Shown here: positions 1-5,141 of the stretch, piece after piece
Numbering within the stretch: position 1 is the stretch's first letter
How the letters are laid out: every line of letters starts with the position of its first letter
Assembly (NCBI GenBank): GCA_027023345.1
Contig: JALVVO010000005.1
Span: 1 to 5,141, forward strand
DNA length: 5,141 nucleotides
DNA from: Thermaceae bacterium
GTDB lineage: Bacteria; Deinococcota; Deinococci; Deinococcales; Marinithermaceae
Reading direction: 5' to 3'
Program-made: the position numbers and the translations under genes
The notes under the pieces: generated by a model
Told to the model about the DNA's origin: nothing
Databases searched by the model: none
Seen by the model: only the letters and a program-made list of their open reading frames with translations

Positions 1-432
1 GGCGCGGGGGGCGCCGCCCGGGCGGTGGTGTACGCCCTCCGCCAGGCGGGCTGGGAGGTGGCGGTGGCAAACCGCACCAGGGCCCGCGCCGAGCGGCTCG
101 TTGCCGAGCTCGGGGGCCGGGTGGCGGACCTTGAGGCGGCAAAGGGGGTTGACTTGGTCGTAAACGCCACCTCGGTCGGGATGGAAGACCCTGGGGCCAC
201 CCCGCTCCCCGCCGCCTTCTTCCCCGAGCGAGGTTTCGCCGTGGACCTCGTCTACCGGCCCCTAAGGACCCGGTTCCTCCGCGAGGCCGAGGCCCGGGGG
301 CTCGGGGTCGTAAACGGGCTTGGGATGCTGCTTTGGCAGGGGGTCTTGGCCTTCGAGCGTTGGAGCGGGAAGAGGGCGCCGGTGGAGGCGATGCGGGGCG
401 CCCTATTGCGGGCGGTGACCGGGGAAGGATAG
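1..432 (+). CDS. aroE: Shikimate dehydrogenase (NADP+), C-terminal part, 5'-truncated by the window
   Basis: Shikimate dehydrogenase reduces 3-dehydroshikimate to shikimate with NADPH, in the cytoplasmic shikimate pathway to aromatic amino acids. The reading frame is open from base 1, giving 143 codons; bacterial AroE is usually about 260-280 aa, so roughly the first half, with the catalytic Lys/Asp, lies upstream. Visible in order: the dinucleotide loop GAGGAA (residues 1-6); NRTR (24-27), whose Asn-Arg-Thr is the usual NADP 2'-phosphate pocket; NATSVGM (55-61); DLVYRPLRT (82-90); and NGLGMLLWQ (105-113), whose final Gln matches the conserved substrate-contacting Gln of AroE. The GTG at 25 is internal to the Rossmann motif and is not the real start. 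It ends in TAG, 22 nt before the next gene on the same strand. No frameshift is seen. The motifs fit AroE better than the quinate dehydrogenase or AroE-like paralogues, though the missing N-terminus keeps a small doubt. Confidence 0.96.
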   Translation, partial: GAGGAARAVVYALRQAGWEVAVANRTRARAERLVAELGGRVADLEAAKGVDLVVNATSVGMEDPGATPLPAAFFPERGFAVDLVYRPLRTRFLREAEARGLGVVNGLGMLLWQGVLAFERWSGKRAPVEAMRGALLRAVTGEG

Positions 433-454
433 CGGCGCTTTAGAAAATGGGAGG

Positions 455-1153
455 GTGGCTGAGCTCGAGCTCCGCGTTCCCTTCACGAAGTTCCTCGCCC
501 GGGCGCTTGGGCTGCTCGGGGTCGCCCTGTTCGGGTGGTTTTTGCCCGGGCTTTTCCGGTACCTCCTCTGGCTTTCGGTCGCGGGGCTCCTTCGCCTCGG
601 GTTCTTGGAGGAACTCCGCCCGGTGATCTACGCCCGGGGCCGACTCTTGCGGGGCGGGGAGGCCCGTGCGGTGGCGGAGGTGGCCGTGCTCGAGGGTCGG
701 GTGGTCGCGGGGCTCTGGCCCCGGTTCGGGGTGCGCTTTCGGGACGGGGCGCTTTGGTGGCTGCCCCTTGGGCCCAACTGGTACCTGCTCTGGGACGCGT
801 TGCGAGAAGTGCGTCCTGAGCTCGTCGACTGGCGAAGTACGCCGCTTGCCGCCTACTTCTTGGTCCAGGCGCGAGGGGAGCGGGTCCGCCCCGAGGTTCC
901 CGGCGAGCTCTATGAGATTGCAGAGGAGATAGAGATCCCTCTGGGCGTACGGGGCCTCGCTTACGTCGCAGGGATTTTGTGCTATAGTCTTGCGAATGTT
1001 TTGTTTCCGTCATCTAGCGGGCCGTTTTCTGGAGCCATGAACATCTTCGTGGGATTTCTCGCTGGGATCTTAGCAGGGGCACTTGACCATAGCATTCGCC
1101 TTCGCGCCTACGCCCGCGCCCTTACGGCCCGCTGGGCGGAGGAGGGGCGATGA
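455..1153 (+). CDS. Hypothetical four-segment membrane protein (2 TM - soluble domain - 2 TM)
   Basis: I do not recognise this 232-aa protein. Hydrophobic stretches at about residues 13-31 and 33-48 form an N-terminal membrane pair, and those at about 164-183 and 194-212 form a C-terminal pair. Between them lies a soluble, Arg- and Trp-rich region of about 110 residues, including VRFRDGALWWLPLG (93-106) and REVRPEL (117-123). The tail after the last segment is basic (RLRAYARALTARW), suggesting a cytoplasmic C-terminus. The alternating beta-like pattern in the middle could be a small PH-like barrel, which is only an inference. The GTG start at 455 is the only reasonable one in frame; the purine run GGGAGG at 449-454 touches it with no spacer, so the start is less certain than the frame. 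It lies 22 nt after aroE and overlaps the next gene by 4 nt (ATGA), implying coupled translation. Codon use is less GC-rich near its 3' end than in polA. Confidence 0.82.
   Translation: MAELELRVPFTKFLARALGLLGVALFGWFLPGLFRYLLWLSVAGLLRLGFLEELRPVIYARGRLLRGGEARAVAEVAVLEGRVVAGLWPRFGVRFRDGALWWLPLGPNWYLLWDALREVRPELVDWRSTPLAAYFLVQARGERVRPEVPGELYEIAEEIEIPLGVRGLAYVAGILCYSLANVLFPSSSGPFSGAMNIFVGFLAGILAGALDHSIRLRAYARALTARWAEEGR
980..988 (+). promoter_or_regulatory. Possible extended -10 promoter element inside the first membrane-protein gene
   Basis: TGC followed by TATAGT (983-988) resembles an extended -10 box, and it lies in the most AT-rich stretch of the window. A transcript from it would start near 995, about 155 nt before the gene at 1150. 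The upstream hexamer TTACGT (961-966) matches the -35 consensus poorly, so this could be a chance match within membrane-segment codons. Confidence 0.2.
1138..1147 (+). promoter_or_regulatory. Strong Shine-Dalgarno for the gene at 1150
   Basis: GAGGAGG (1139-1145) sits 4 nt before the ATG at 1150 and inside the last codons of the preceding gene. It is the only well-placed strong ribosome binding site in the run of genes, and it supports the ATG at 1150, which overlaps the upstream TGA (1151-1153). Confidence 0.75.
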
Positions 1154-1746
1154 GGTGTCGGGTGGACCTCGTGCGGGAGGCCTTTCGGGGGCTAGGTCTC
1201 GCTCTCGGGGCGATCCTCTTGATTACCGGTCCGTTTTTCTCTGTGCTTTCGCCTTGGCTCGGGCCCCTGCTTTTCGCCCTGGGGCTCTTCTTGCTGCTTT
1301 CGAGCCGCCGCCTCGCCACCCGCTGGTGCCTGGGGGAGGGGCGGCTTTGCCTCGGGCGGCGTTGCTACGACCTTTCCAAGCTCAGGGGCTACGAGGTGCG
1401 CTCGGTGGGGCTTGGGCTTTGCCGGGAGGCGCGGCTCTACCTAGTCTTCGAGGACCAGAGCGTTCCCTTTCCCACCGCGGTGGAGGAAGCCCACCGGCTC
1501 GCGCTCGAGCTCTTCGGCGAGGTGCCCGAGGTGCTTCGGCCGAGGCCTGGGCCGGATTCTGGAGTGCTGACCTGGTGGGATAAGCTTGGGTCCGTCTTCG
1601 AGGTGGCCTTCTTTTACCTCCTTGCTTGCGTTGCCGATCGCATTTTCCGGGAAGCCGGCTGGGGGCCAGCGCTCTTGTTCTTCGGCGGGGTGATCTTCGC
1701 CGCGTGGCAGGTTCGCTGTGCGTGGAGTCTGCGCGCTAGGCTCTAG
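1150..1746 (+). CDS. Hypothetical cysteine-rich membrane protein (2 TM - PH-like? domain - 2 TM)
   Basis: I do not recognise this 198-aa protein. Membrane segments are apparent at about residues 14-32 and 35-51, and again at about 146-163 and 171-188, with a short basic tail (SLRARL). The middle, about 55-130, begins with the beta-like run GEGRLCLGRRCYDLSKLRGYEV (62-83, key residues C67, C72, Y73, D74) and continues to LYLVFEDQSVPFP (96-108) and a helix at 109-122. This rhythm resembles small bacterial PH-like (bPH/DUF304-type) domains next to membrane helices, a tentative inference. Seven cysteines (3, 60, 67, 72, 91, 160, 190) are unusual for a protein this size, especially in a thermophile. 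The ATG at 1150 has a good Shine-Dalgarno and overlaps the upstream stop; the TAG lies 2 nt before the next start. It shares its architecture with the preceding gene, so the two may be paralogues or partners of one membrane complex. Confidence 0.85.
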   Translation: MRCRVDLVREAFRGLGLALGAILLITGPFFSVLSPWLGPLLFALGLFLLLSSRRLATRWCLGEGRLCLGRRCYDLSKLRGYEVRSVGLGLCREARLYLVFEDQSVPFPTAVEEAHRLALELFGEVPEVLRPRPGPDSGVLTWWDKLGSVFEVAFFYLLACVADRIFREAGWGPALLFFGGVIFAAWQVRCAWSLRARL

Positions 1747-1748
1747 GC

Positions 1749-2330
1749 GTGGAGACCCTCGCCGCCCCGGCGGAATTCGAGAAGGTCATCAAGAAGAGCC
1801 GCTTCGTCTGCCGCGCGGCGCCCGTGGAGCGCGAGGACGAGGCCCTTGCGTTTTTGGATCGGGTTCGGGACCCCGACGCCACCCATAACTGCTGGGCCTT
1901 TCGGATCGGCGGGCGCTACCGCTTCTCCGACGACGGCGAGCCGGCGGGGACCGCCGGGCGCCCGATCCTCTCCGCCATCGAGGGACAGGGGCTCGACCGG
2001 GTCGTGGTCGTCGTCACCCGCTACTTCGGCGGCGTCAAGCTCGGGGCCGGGGGGCTGGTGCGGGCCTACGGCGGGGTGGCCGCCGAGTGCCTCCGGCGCG
2101 CGCCGAGGCGGCCGATCGTTCGCTGGGCGCGGGCCTGGGTGCGCCTGCCCTACGCCGCCGAGGGGGCCTTCCACCGGTTGCTCGCCCGCCACGGCGGAAG
2201 AAAGCTTGAAGCCCGCTACGCCGAGACCGCCGAGTTCCTGGTCGAGCTTCCCGAGGAAGACCTTTCCGACTTCGCCCGGGCCCTCGCCGACGAAACCCGG
2301 GGTCGGGCCAGGCTTGAGCCGTTAGCATAA
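1749..2330 (+). CDS. yigZ: YigZ/IMPACT family protein (UPF0029 domain plus DUF1949-like C-terminal domain)
   Basis: This 193-aa protein belongs to the widespread YigZ/IMPACT family. Its bacterial role is not settled; the fold is related to ribosomal-protein S5 and EF-G domain IV folds, and eukaryotic relatives (IMPACT/Yih1) regulate Gcn2. The family signatures are all present: KKSRF (15-19), HNCWAF (46-51), SDDGEPAGTAGRPI (60-73) and TRYFGGVKLGAGGLVRAY (90-107). The remaining stretch, about 127-190, has the size and ferredoxin-like beta/alpha rhythm expected of the DUF1949 domain. Length is slightly under the usual 200-210 aa, with a short C-terminus. The GTG start at 1749 places KKSRF at the expected distance from the N-terminus, but only a weak TAGG (1737-1740) precedes it; being 2 nt after the upstream stop, it is probably read by ribosomes finishing that gene. 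polA follows after 4 nt. Probably cytoplasmic; nothing looks degraded. Confidence 0.94.
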   Translation: METLAAPAEFEKVIKKSRFVCRAAPVEREDEALAFLDRVRDPDATHNCWAFRIGGRYRFSDDGEPAGTAGRPILSAIEGQGLDRVVVVVTRYFGGVKLGAGGLVRAYGGVAAECLRRAPRRPIVRWARAWVRLPYAAEGAFHRLLARHGGRKLEARYAETAEFLVELPEEDLSDFARALADETRGRARLEPLA

Positions 2331-2334
2331 CCCC

Positions 2335-4836
2335 GTGGAGCTTCCCCTGTTCCAGGAACGCCCGAAGCGGATCGTCTTGGTGGACGGGCACCACCTGGCC
2401 TACCGGAACTACTTCGCCCTGGGCGAGCTCACCACCAGCCGGGGCGAGCCGGTCCAGGCGGTCTACGGGTTTCTGCGCACCCTGCTCAAGCTTATCCGCG
2501 AGGACGGCGACTGCGTCATCGTCGTCTTCGACGCCCCCGTTCCCTCGTTCCGCCACGAGGCCTACGCCGAGTACAAGGCCCAGCGCGCCCCCACCCCGGA
2601 GGACTTCAAGCCCCAGGTGGAGAAGATCAAGGAGGCGGTCGAGCTTTTGGGCCTGGTGCGCCTCGAGGTCCCCGGCTTTGAGGCCGACGATGTGATCGGC
2701 ACCCTGGCCAAGCGGGCCGAAGCCGAGGGGTACGAGGTCCGCATCGTCTCCACCGACCGGGACCTCTTCCAGCTCCTGTCCGAGCGGGTTTCGGTCTGGT
2801 TGCCGGACGGCGAGCTCGTCACCCCGGAGAAGGTGCGGAAGAAGTACGGCGTGGGCCCCGAGCGGTGGGTCGAGTTCCGGGCGCTCGTCGGCGACCCCTC
2901 GGACAACATCCCCGGCGTCAAGGGGATCGGGGCCAAGACCGCCGCCCGGCTGCTTTCCGAGTGGCAAAGCCTCGAGAACCTGCTCGCCCACCTGGACGAC
3001 GTCAAGCCCGAGAGCGTGCGGCGAAAGCTCGTGGCGGGGCTTCGGGACCTGAAGCTCTCCCTGGAGCTCTCCAAGATCCGCACCGATCTGCCGCTCGAGG
3101 TGGACCTCGCTTCCTGCCACCGCCGCGAGCCCGACCGGGAGCGGCTTCGGGCGTTCCTCGAGGCGCTCGAGTTCGGCTCGATCCTGCGGGAGCTGGGACT
3201 CTTGGAGAAAAGGGAGGCGAAGCCCGGGGACTGGCCCCCGCCCGATGAGGCCTTCCTCGGCTTCGTCCTCACCGACGCGCGGCCGATGTGGGCCGAGCTA
3301 AAAGCCCTCGCCGCGGCCTGGGACGACCGCGTCGCCGAGGGGCCGGCCGAGGTGGAGGAGCTCGCGCGGTTCCCAAAGCTTAGGGCGATCCGGGCCAAGG
3401 ACCTCGCGGTGCTCGCCGGGCGCGAGGGGGTGGCGGTACCCCCGGGCGACGACCCCATGCTCCTCGCCTACCTCTACGACCCCACGAACACCGAGCCCGC
3501 CGGCACCGTGCGCCGCTACGGCGCTGGCGACTGGGGCGAGGACGCGCGGGGGCGGGCGCTCGCCTCGGCCGAGCTCTGGCGGACGATGGAGGCGCGCCTC
3601 GAGGGGGAGGAGAAGCTCTGGTGGCTCTACCGCGAGGTGGAGCGGCCGCTTTCGGCGGTGCTCGCCGCCATGGAGCGGGCCGGCGTCGCCCTCGACCTCG
3701 ACTACCTGGCCGGGCTCTCGAGGGAGCTCTCCGCCGAGCTTTCGCGCCTGGAGGCCGAGGTCCACCGGCTCGTCGGCCACCCCTTCAACCTGAACTCCCG
3801 CGACCAGCTCGAGGTCGTCCTCTACGACGAGCTCGGCCTCCCGCCCCTCAAGAAGACCGCGAAGACCGGCAAGCGCTCGACCTCGGCGGCGGCCCTCGAA
3901 GCGCTTAGGGGCCGCCACCCGGTGGTGGACTTGATCCTGAAATACCGCGAGCTCGCCAAGCTCAAGGGAACCTACGTGGACCCGCTCCCGAGGCTTGTCC
4001 ACCCCAAGACCGGCCGGGTCCACACCCGCTTCCACCAGACCGCCACCGCCACGGGACGGCTTTCCTCCTCGGACCCGAACCTCCAGAACATCCCCATCCG
4101 CGGCGAGTGGGGGCCTCGGATCCGGCGGGCCTTCGTTGCCGGGGAGGGGATGCGGCTCGTGGTCGCCGACTACTCCCAGATCGAGCTCCGGGTGCTCGCC
4201 CACCTTTCCGGCGACGAGAACCTGATCCGGATCTTCCGCGAGGGCAAGGACGTCCACGCCGCCACCGCCCGCTGGATCTTCGGCACCGAGGCGGTGGACG
4301 GGGCCATGCGCCGGGCGGCGAAGACGGTGAACTTCGGCGTGCTCTACGGCATGAGCGCCCACTCGCTCTCGGAGACGCTGGGGATCGAGTACGAGGAGGC
4401 CGCCGGGTTCATCGAGCGCTACTTCGCCTCCTTTCCCAAGGTCCGGGCCTACTTCGACCGGGTACTCGCCGAGGCCCGGGAGCGGGGCTACGTCGAGACC
4501 CTCTTCGGTCGGCGGCGCTACGTGCCCGACCTCGCTTCCAGGAACCGGCGGGTCCGGGAGGCCGCCGAGCGGGTGGCGATCAACATGCCGATCCAGGGGA
4601 CGGCGGCGGACCTGATCAAGCTCGCGATGGTCCGGCTCGCCCCCCGGCTCGAGGCCCTCGGCGCCCGGTTGCTCCTCCAGGTCCACGACGAGCTCGTCGT
4701 CGAGGCCCCGGCCGGTCGGGCCGAGGAGGCGGCCCGGGCGACCAAGGAGGTGATGGAGGCGGTCTGGCCCCTCTCGGTGCCGCTATTGGCCGAGGTCGGG
4801 GTGGGCCCGAACTGGGTGGACGCCAAGGCGGGATGA
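2335..4836 (+). CDS. polA: DNA polymerase I, Taq-like (5' nuclease + inactive 3'-5' exonuclease domain + polymerase)
   Basis: Family A DNA polymerase for Okazaki-primer removal, gap filling and repair; 833 aa against 832 in Taq Pol I. The 5'-nuclease domain (about 1-290) keeps the metal ligands D17, D66, E116, D118, D119, D141, D143, D187 and D190, and a helix-hairpin-helix GVKGIGAKTA (194-203). The middle domain (about 291-422) lacks the Asp-x-Glu of exonuclease motif I and the motif III Tyr/Asp pair, so proofreading is presumably lost, as in Taq. The polymerase domain has R575 in TGRLSSSDPNLQNIP, motif A DYSQIE (612-617), the O-helix R659/K663/F667/Y671, Q754, and motif C VHDE (783-786, catalytic D785). 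F667 predicts discrimination against dideoxynucleotides, as in wild-type Taq. The GTG at 2335 is forced by an in-frame TAG at 2323 and aligns ELPLF with Taq MLPLF. No Shine-Dalgarno is evident; the gene starts 4 nt after yigZ and is probably translationally coupled to it. Confidence 0.99.
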   Translation: MELPLFQERPKRIVLVDGHHLAYRNYFALGELTTSRGEPVQAVYGFLRTLLKLIREDGDCVIVVFDAPVPSFRHEAYAEYKAQRAPTPEDFKPQVEKIKEAVELLGLVRLEVPGFEADDVIGTLAKRAEAEGYEVRIVSTDRDLFQLLSERVSVWLPDGELVTPEKVRKKYGVGPERWVEFRALVGDPSDNIPGVKGIGAKTAARLLSEWQSLENLLAHLDDVKPESVRRKLVAGLRDLKLSLELSKIRTDLPLEVDLASCHRREPDRERLRAFLEALEFGSILRELGLLEKREAKPGDWPPPDEAFLGFVLTDARPMWAELKALAAAWDDRVAEGPAEVEELARFPKLRAIRAKDLAVLAGREGVAVPPGDDPMLLAYLYDPTNTEPAGTVRRYGAGDWGEDARGRALASAELWRTMEARLEGEEKLWWLYREVERPLSAVLAAMERAGVALDLDYLAGLSRELSAELSRLEAEVHRLVGHPFNLNSRDQLEVVLYDELGLPPLKKTAKTGKRSTSAAALEALRGRHPVVDLILKYRELAKLKGTYVDPLPRLVHPKTGRVHTRFHQTATATGRLSSSDPNLQNIPIRGEWGPRIRRAFVAGEGMRLVVADYSQIELRVLAHLSGDENLIRIFREGKDVHAATARWIFGTEAVDGAMRRAAKTVNFGVLYGMSAHSLSETLGIEYEEAAGFIERYFASFPKVRAYFDRVLAEARERGYVETLFGRRRYVPDLASRNRRVREAAERVAINMPIQGTAADLIKLAMVRLAPRLEALGARLLLQVHDELVVEAPAGRAEEAARATKEVMEAVWPLSVPLLAEVGVGPNWVDAKAG

Positions 4837-4866
4837 GCAAGGCCCCCGGAGAGTCGGGGGCCTTGC
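4837..4866. terminator. Perfect GC-rich hairpin between convergent genes, probable bidirectional terminator
   Basis: GCAAGGCCCCCG (4837-4848) pairs exactly with CGGGGGCCTTGC (4855-4866) around a 6-nt loop, GAGAGT. The hairpin begins on the base after the polA stop and lies 32 nt past the 3' end of the opposing gene. Neither side has a T-tract, so it is not a textbook intrinsic terminator; strong stems without a good U-run are a plausible terminator form in very GC-rich thermophiles. It could also protect mRNA 3' ends. Confidence 0.75.
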
Positions 4867-4898
4867 CGCCTAAGGGAGTCGGGAGGTGAGGAAGGGCT

Positions 4899-5141
4899 TC
4901 AGGGGCTGGGCGCGAAGCGGCCGAGCAGCCACCCGGGGGCCAGGCGTAGCGCCGGCCGGGGCCGCTCGGGGGCCGCGCGGCGGGCCCGCGCCGCCTCGTA
5001 GAGGAAGAGCTGCGCCACCGGCAGCGGAACCTGGAGCAACTCGGCGAGTTCCAGGGCCGAGGCTCCCCGGGCGAGGGGCTCCTTGGCCCGCTCGAAGAGC
5101 TCGTTCCAGCGCGGCCCGGGCAGCGGGCGGGGGTCCTTGAG
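4899..5141 (-). CDS. 3' end of a convergent unrecognised gene; basic C-terminal region with HTH-like helix pair
   Basis: On the minus strand the frame is open from the window edge (5141) to TGA at 4901-4899, giving 80 codons with no start needed inside the window. Codons have strong third-position GC typical of real genes here, and the stop falls just before the intergenic hairpin, as expected of a convergent gene. The fragment starts LKDPRPLPGPRWNELFERAK, then has SALELAELLQVPLPVAQLFL (28-47). This helix-turn-helix-like rhythm, with LAELLQVP as the turn, would suit DNA binding. It is followed by an Arg/Ala/Pro-rich linker and the end APGWLLGRFAPSP. I cannot name the protein; a transcription regulator tail or another small helical domain are both possible. 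The overlapping plus-strand frame at 4886-5140 lacks any recognisable domain and is less likely coding. Confidence 0.68.
   Translation of the reverse strand, partial: LKDPRPLPGPRWNELFERAKEPLARGASALELAELLQVPLPVAQLFLYEAARARRAAPERPRPALRLAPGWLLGRFAPSP

Noticed and set aside
25..27. GTG at 25 as the start of a 135-codon gene
   Set aside because: The frame is open to base 1 and the preceding codons encode the GAGGAA dinucleotide loop of AroE, so this is an internal Val codon.
483..1013. Antisense 176-codon frame over the first membrane protein, and the overlapping 535-819 and 666-932 plus-strand frames
   Set aside because: Their translations are Arg/Pro/Gly-rich with no hydrophobic or domain pattern, while the 455-1153 frame has clear membrane segments and an operon-like overlap with the next gene.
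2035..3120. 361-codon antisense open frame across the yigZ-polA junction
   Set aside because: It spans two well-supported genes, has no recognisable motif, and its N-terminal and C-terminal parts look like different low-complexity mirror compositions.
3298..4686. 462-codon open frame antisense to the polymerase domain of polA
   Set aside because: It lies entirely opposite a certain gene. Its composition (Gly, Glu, Leu, Val, Pro-rich, no domain) is what strong third-position GC bias produces on the reverse strand.
4107..4889. 260-codon plus-strand frame within and past the end of polA
   Set aside because: It is very rich in Arg, Gly, Pro and Ala, overlaps the catalytic core of polA in another frame and reads through the intergenic hairpin.
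4886..5140. 84-codon plus-strand frame opposite the convergent gene
   Set aside because: It is Arg/Gly/Ala/Pro low complexity. The minus-strand frame over the same bases looks more protein-like and ends next to the terminator hairpin.
1..5141. CRISPR array, insertion sequence, tRNA/rRNA or long repeats
   Set aside because: No regularly spaced repeats, transposase motifs, terminal inverted repeats or tRNA cloverleaf signatures were seen. Almost the whole window is accounted for by coding sequence.

Overview
The window is high-GC DNA with GTG starts and tightly packed co-directional genes. It most likely comes from a thermophilic member of the Thermaceae (Thermus, Meiothermus, Oceanithermus or Marinithermus type). 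The main evidence is the DNA polymerase at 2335-4836. It is 833 codons long and matches remembered Thermus aquaticus Pol I (832 aa) almost motif for motif, with active 5'-nuclease and polymerase residues and a degenerate proofreading domain. It differs enough from Taq that a genus other than Thermus is plausible, but the genus cannot be fixed by eye.

Layout: (1) 1-432 is the C-terminal NADP-binding half of shikimate dehydrogenase (aroE), cut by the window edge. (2) 455-1153 and 1150-1746 are two small, unrecognised membrane proteins that overlap by an ATGA and share one architecture: two N-terminal membrane segments, a soluble middle, and two C-terminal membrane segments. (3) 1749-2330 is a YigZ/IMPACT-family protein. 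(4) 2335-4836 is polA. (5) 4837-4866 is a perfect 12-bp hairpin just after the polA stop. (6) 4899-5141 on the minus strand is the 3' end of a convergent gene. It has no start codon in the window and encodes a basic, helix-rich C-terminus with an HTH-like stretch.

The five plus-strand genes have gaps of 22, -4, 2 and 4 nt and no recognisable terminator between them, so they look like one transcription unit ending at the hairpin. Biochemically it is mixed: aromatic amino-acid synthesis (aroE), DNA replication and repair (polA), a conserved protein of unclear bacterial role (yigZ), and two membrane proteins. No shared pathway is evident, and I would not infer one from adjacency alone.

I found no CRISPR, mobile element, tRNA, rRNA or convincing new multi-gene system. 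The least explained part is the membrane-protein pair at 455-1746. It includes a cysteine-rich second member and a local drop in GC (about 47% over 961-1050) that holds a weak promoter-like site.
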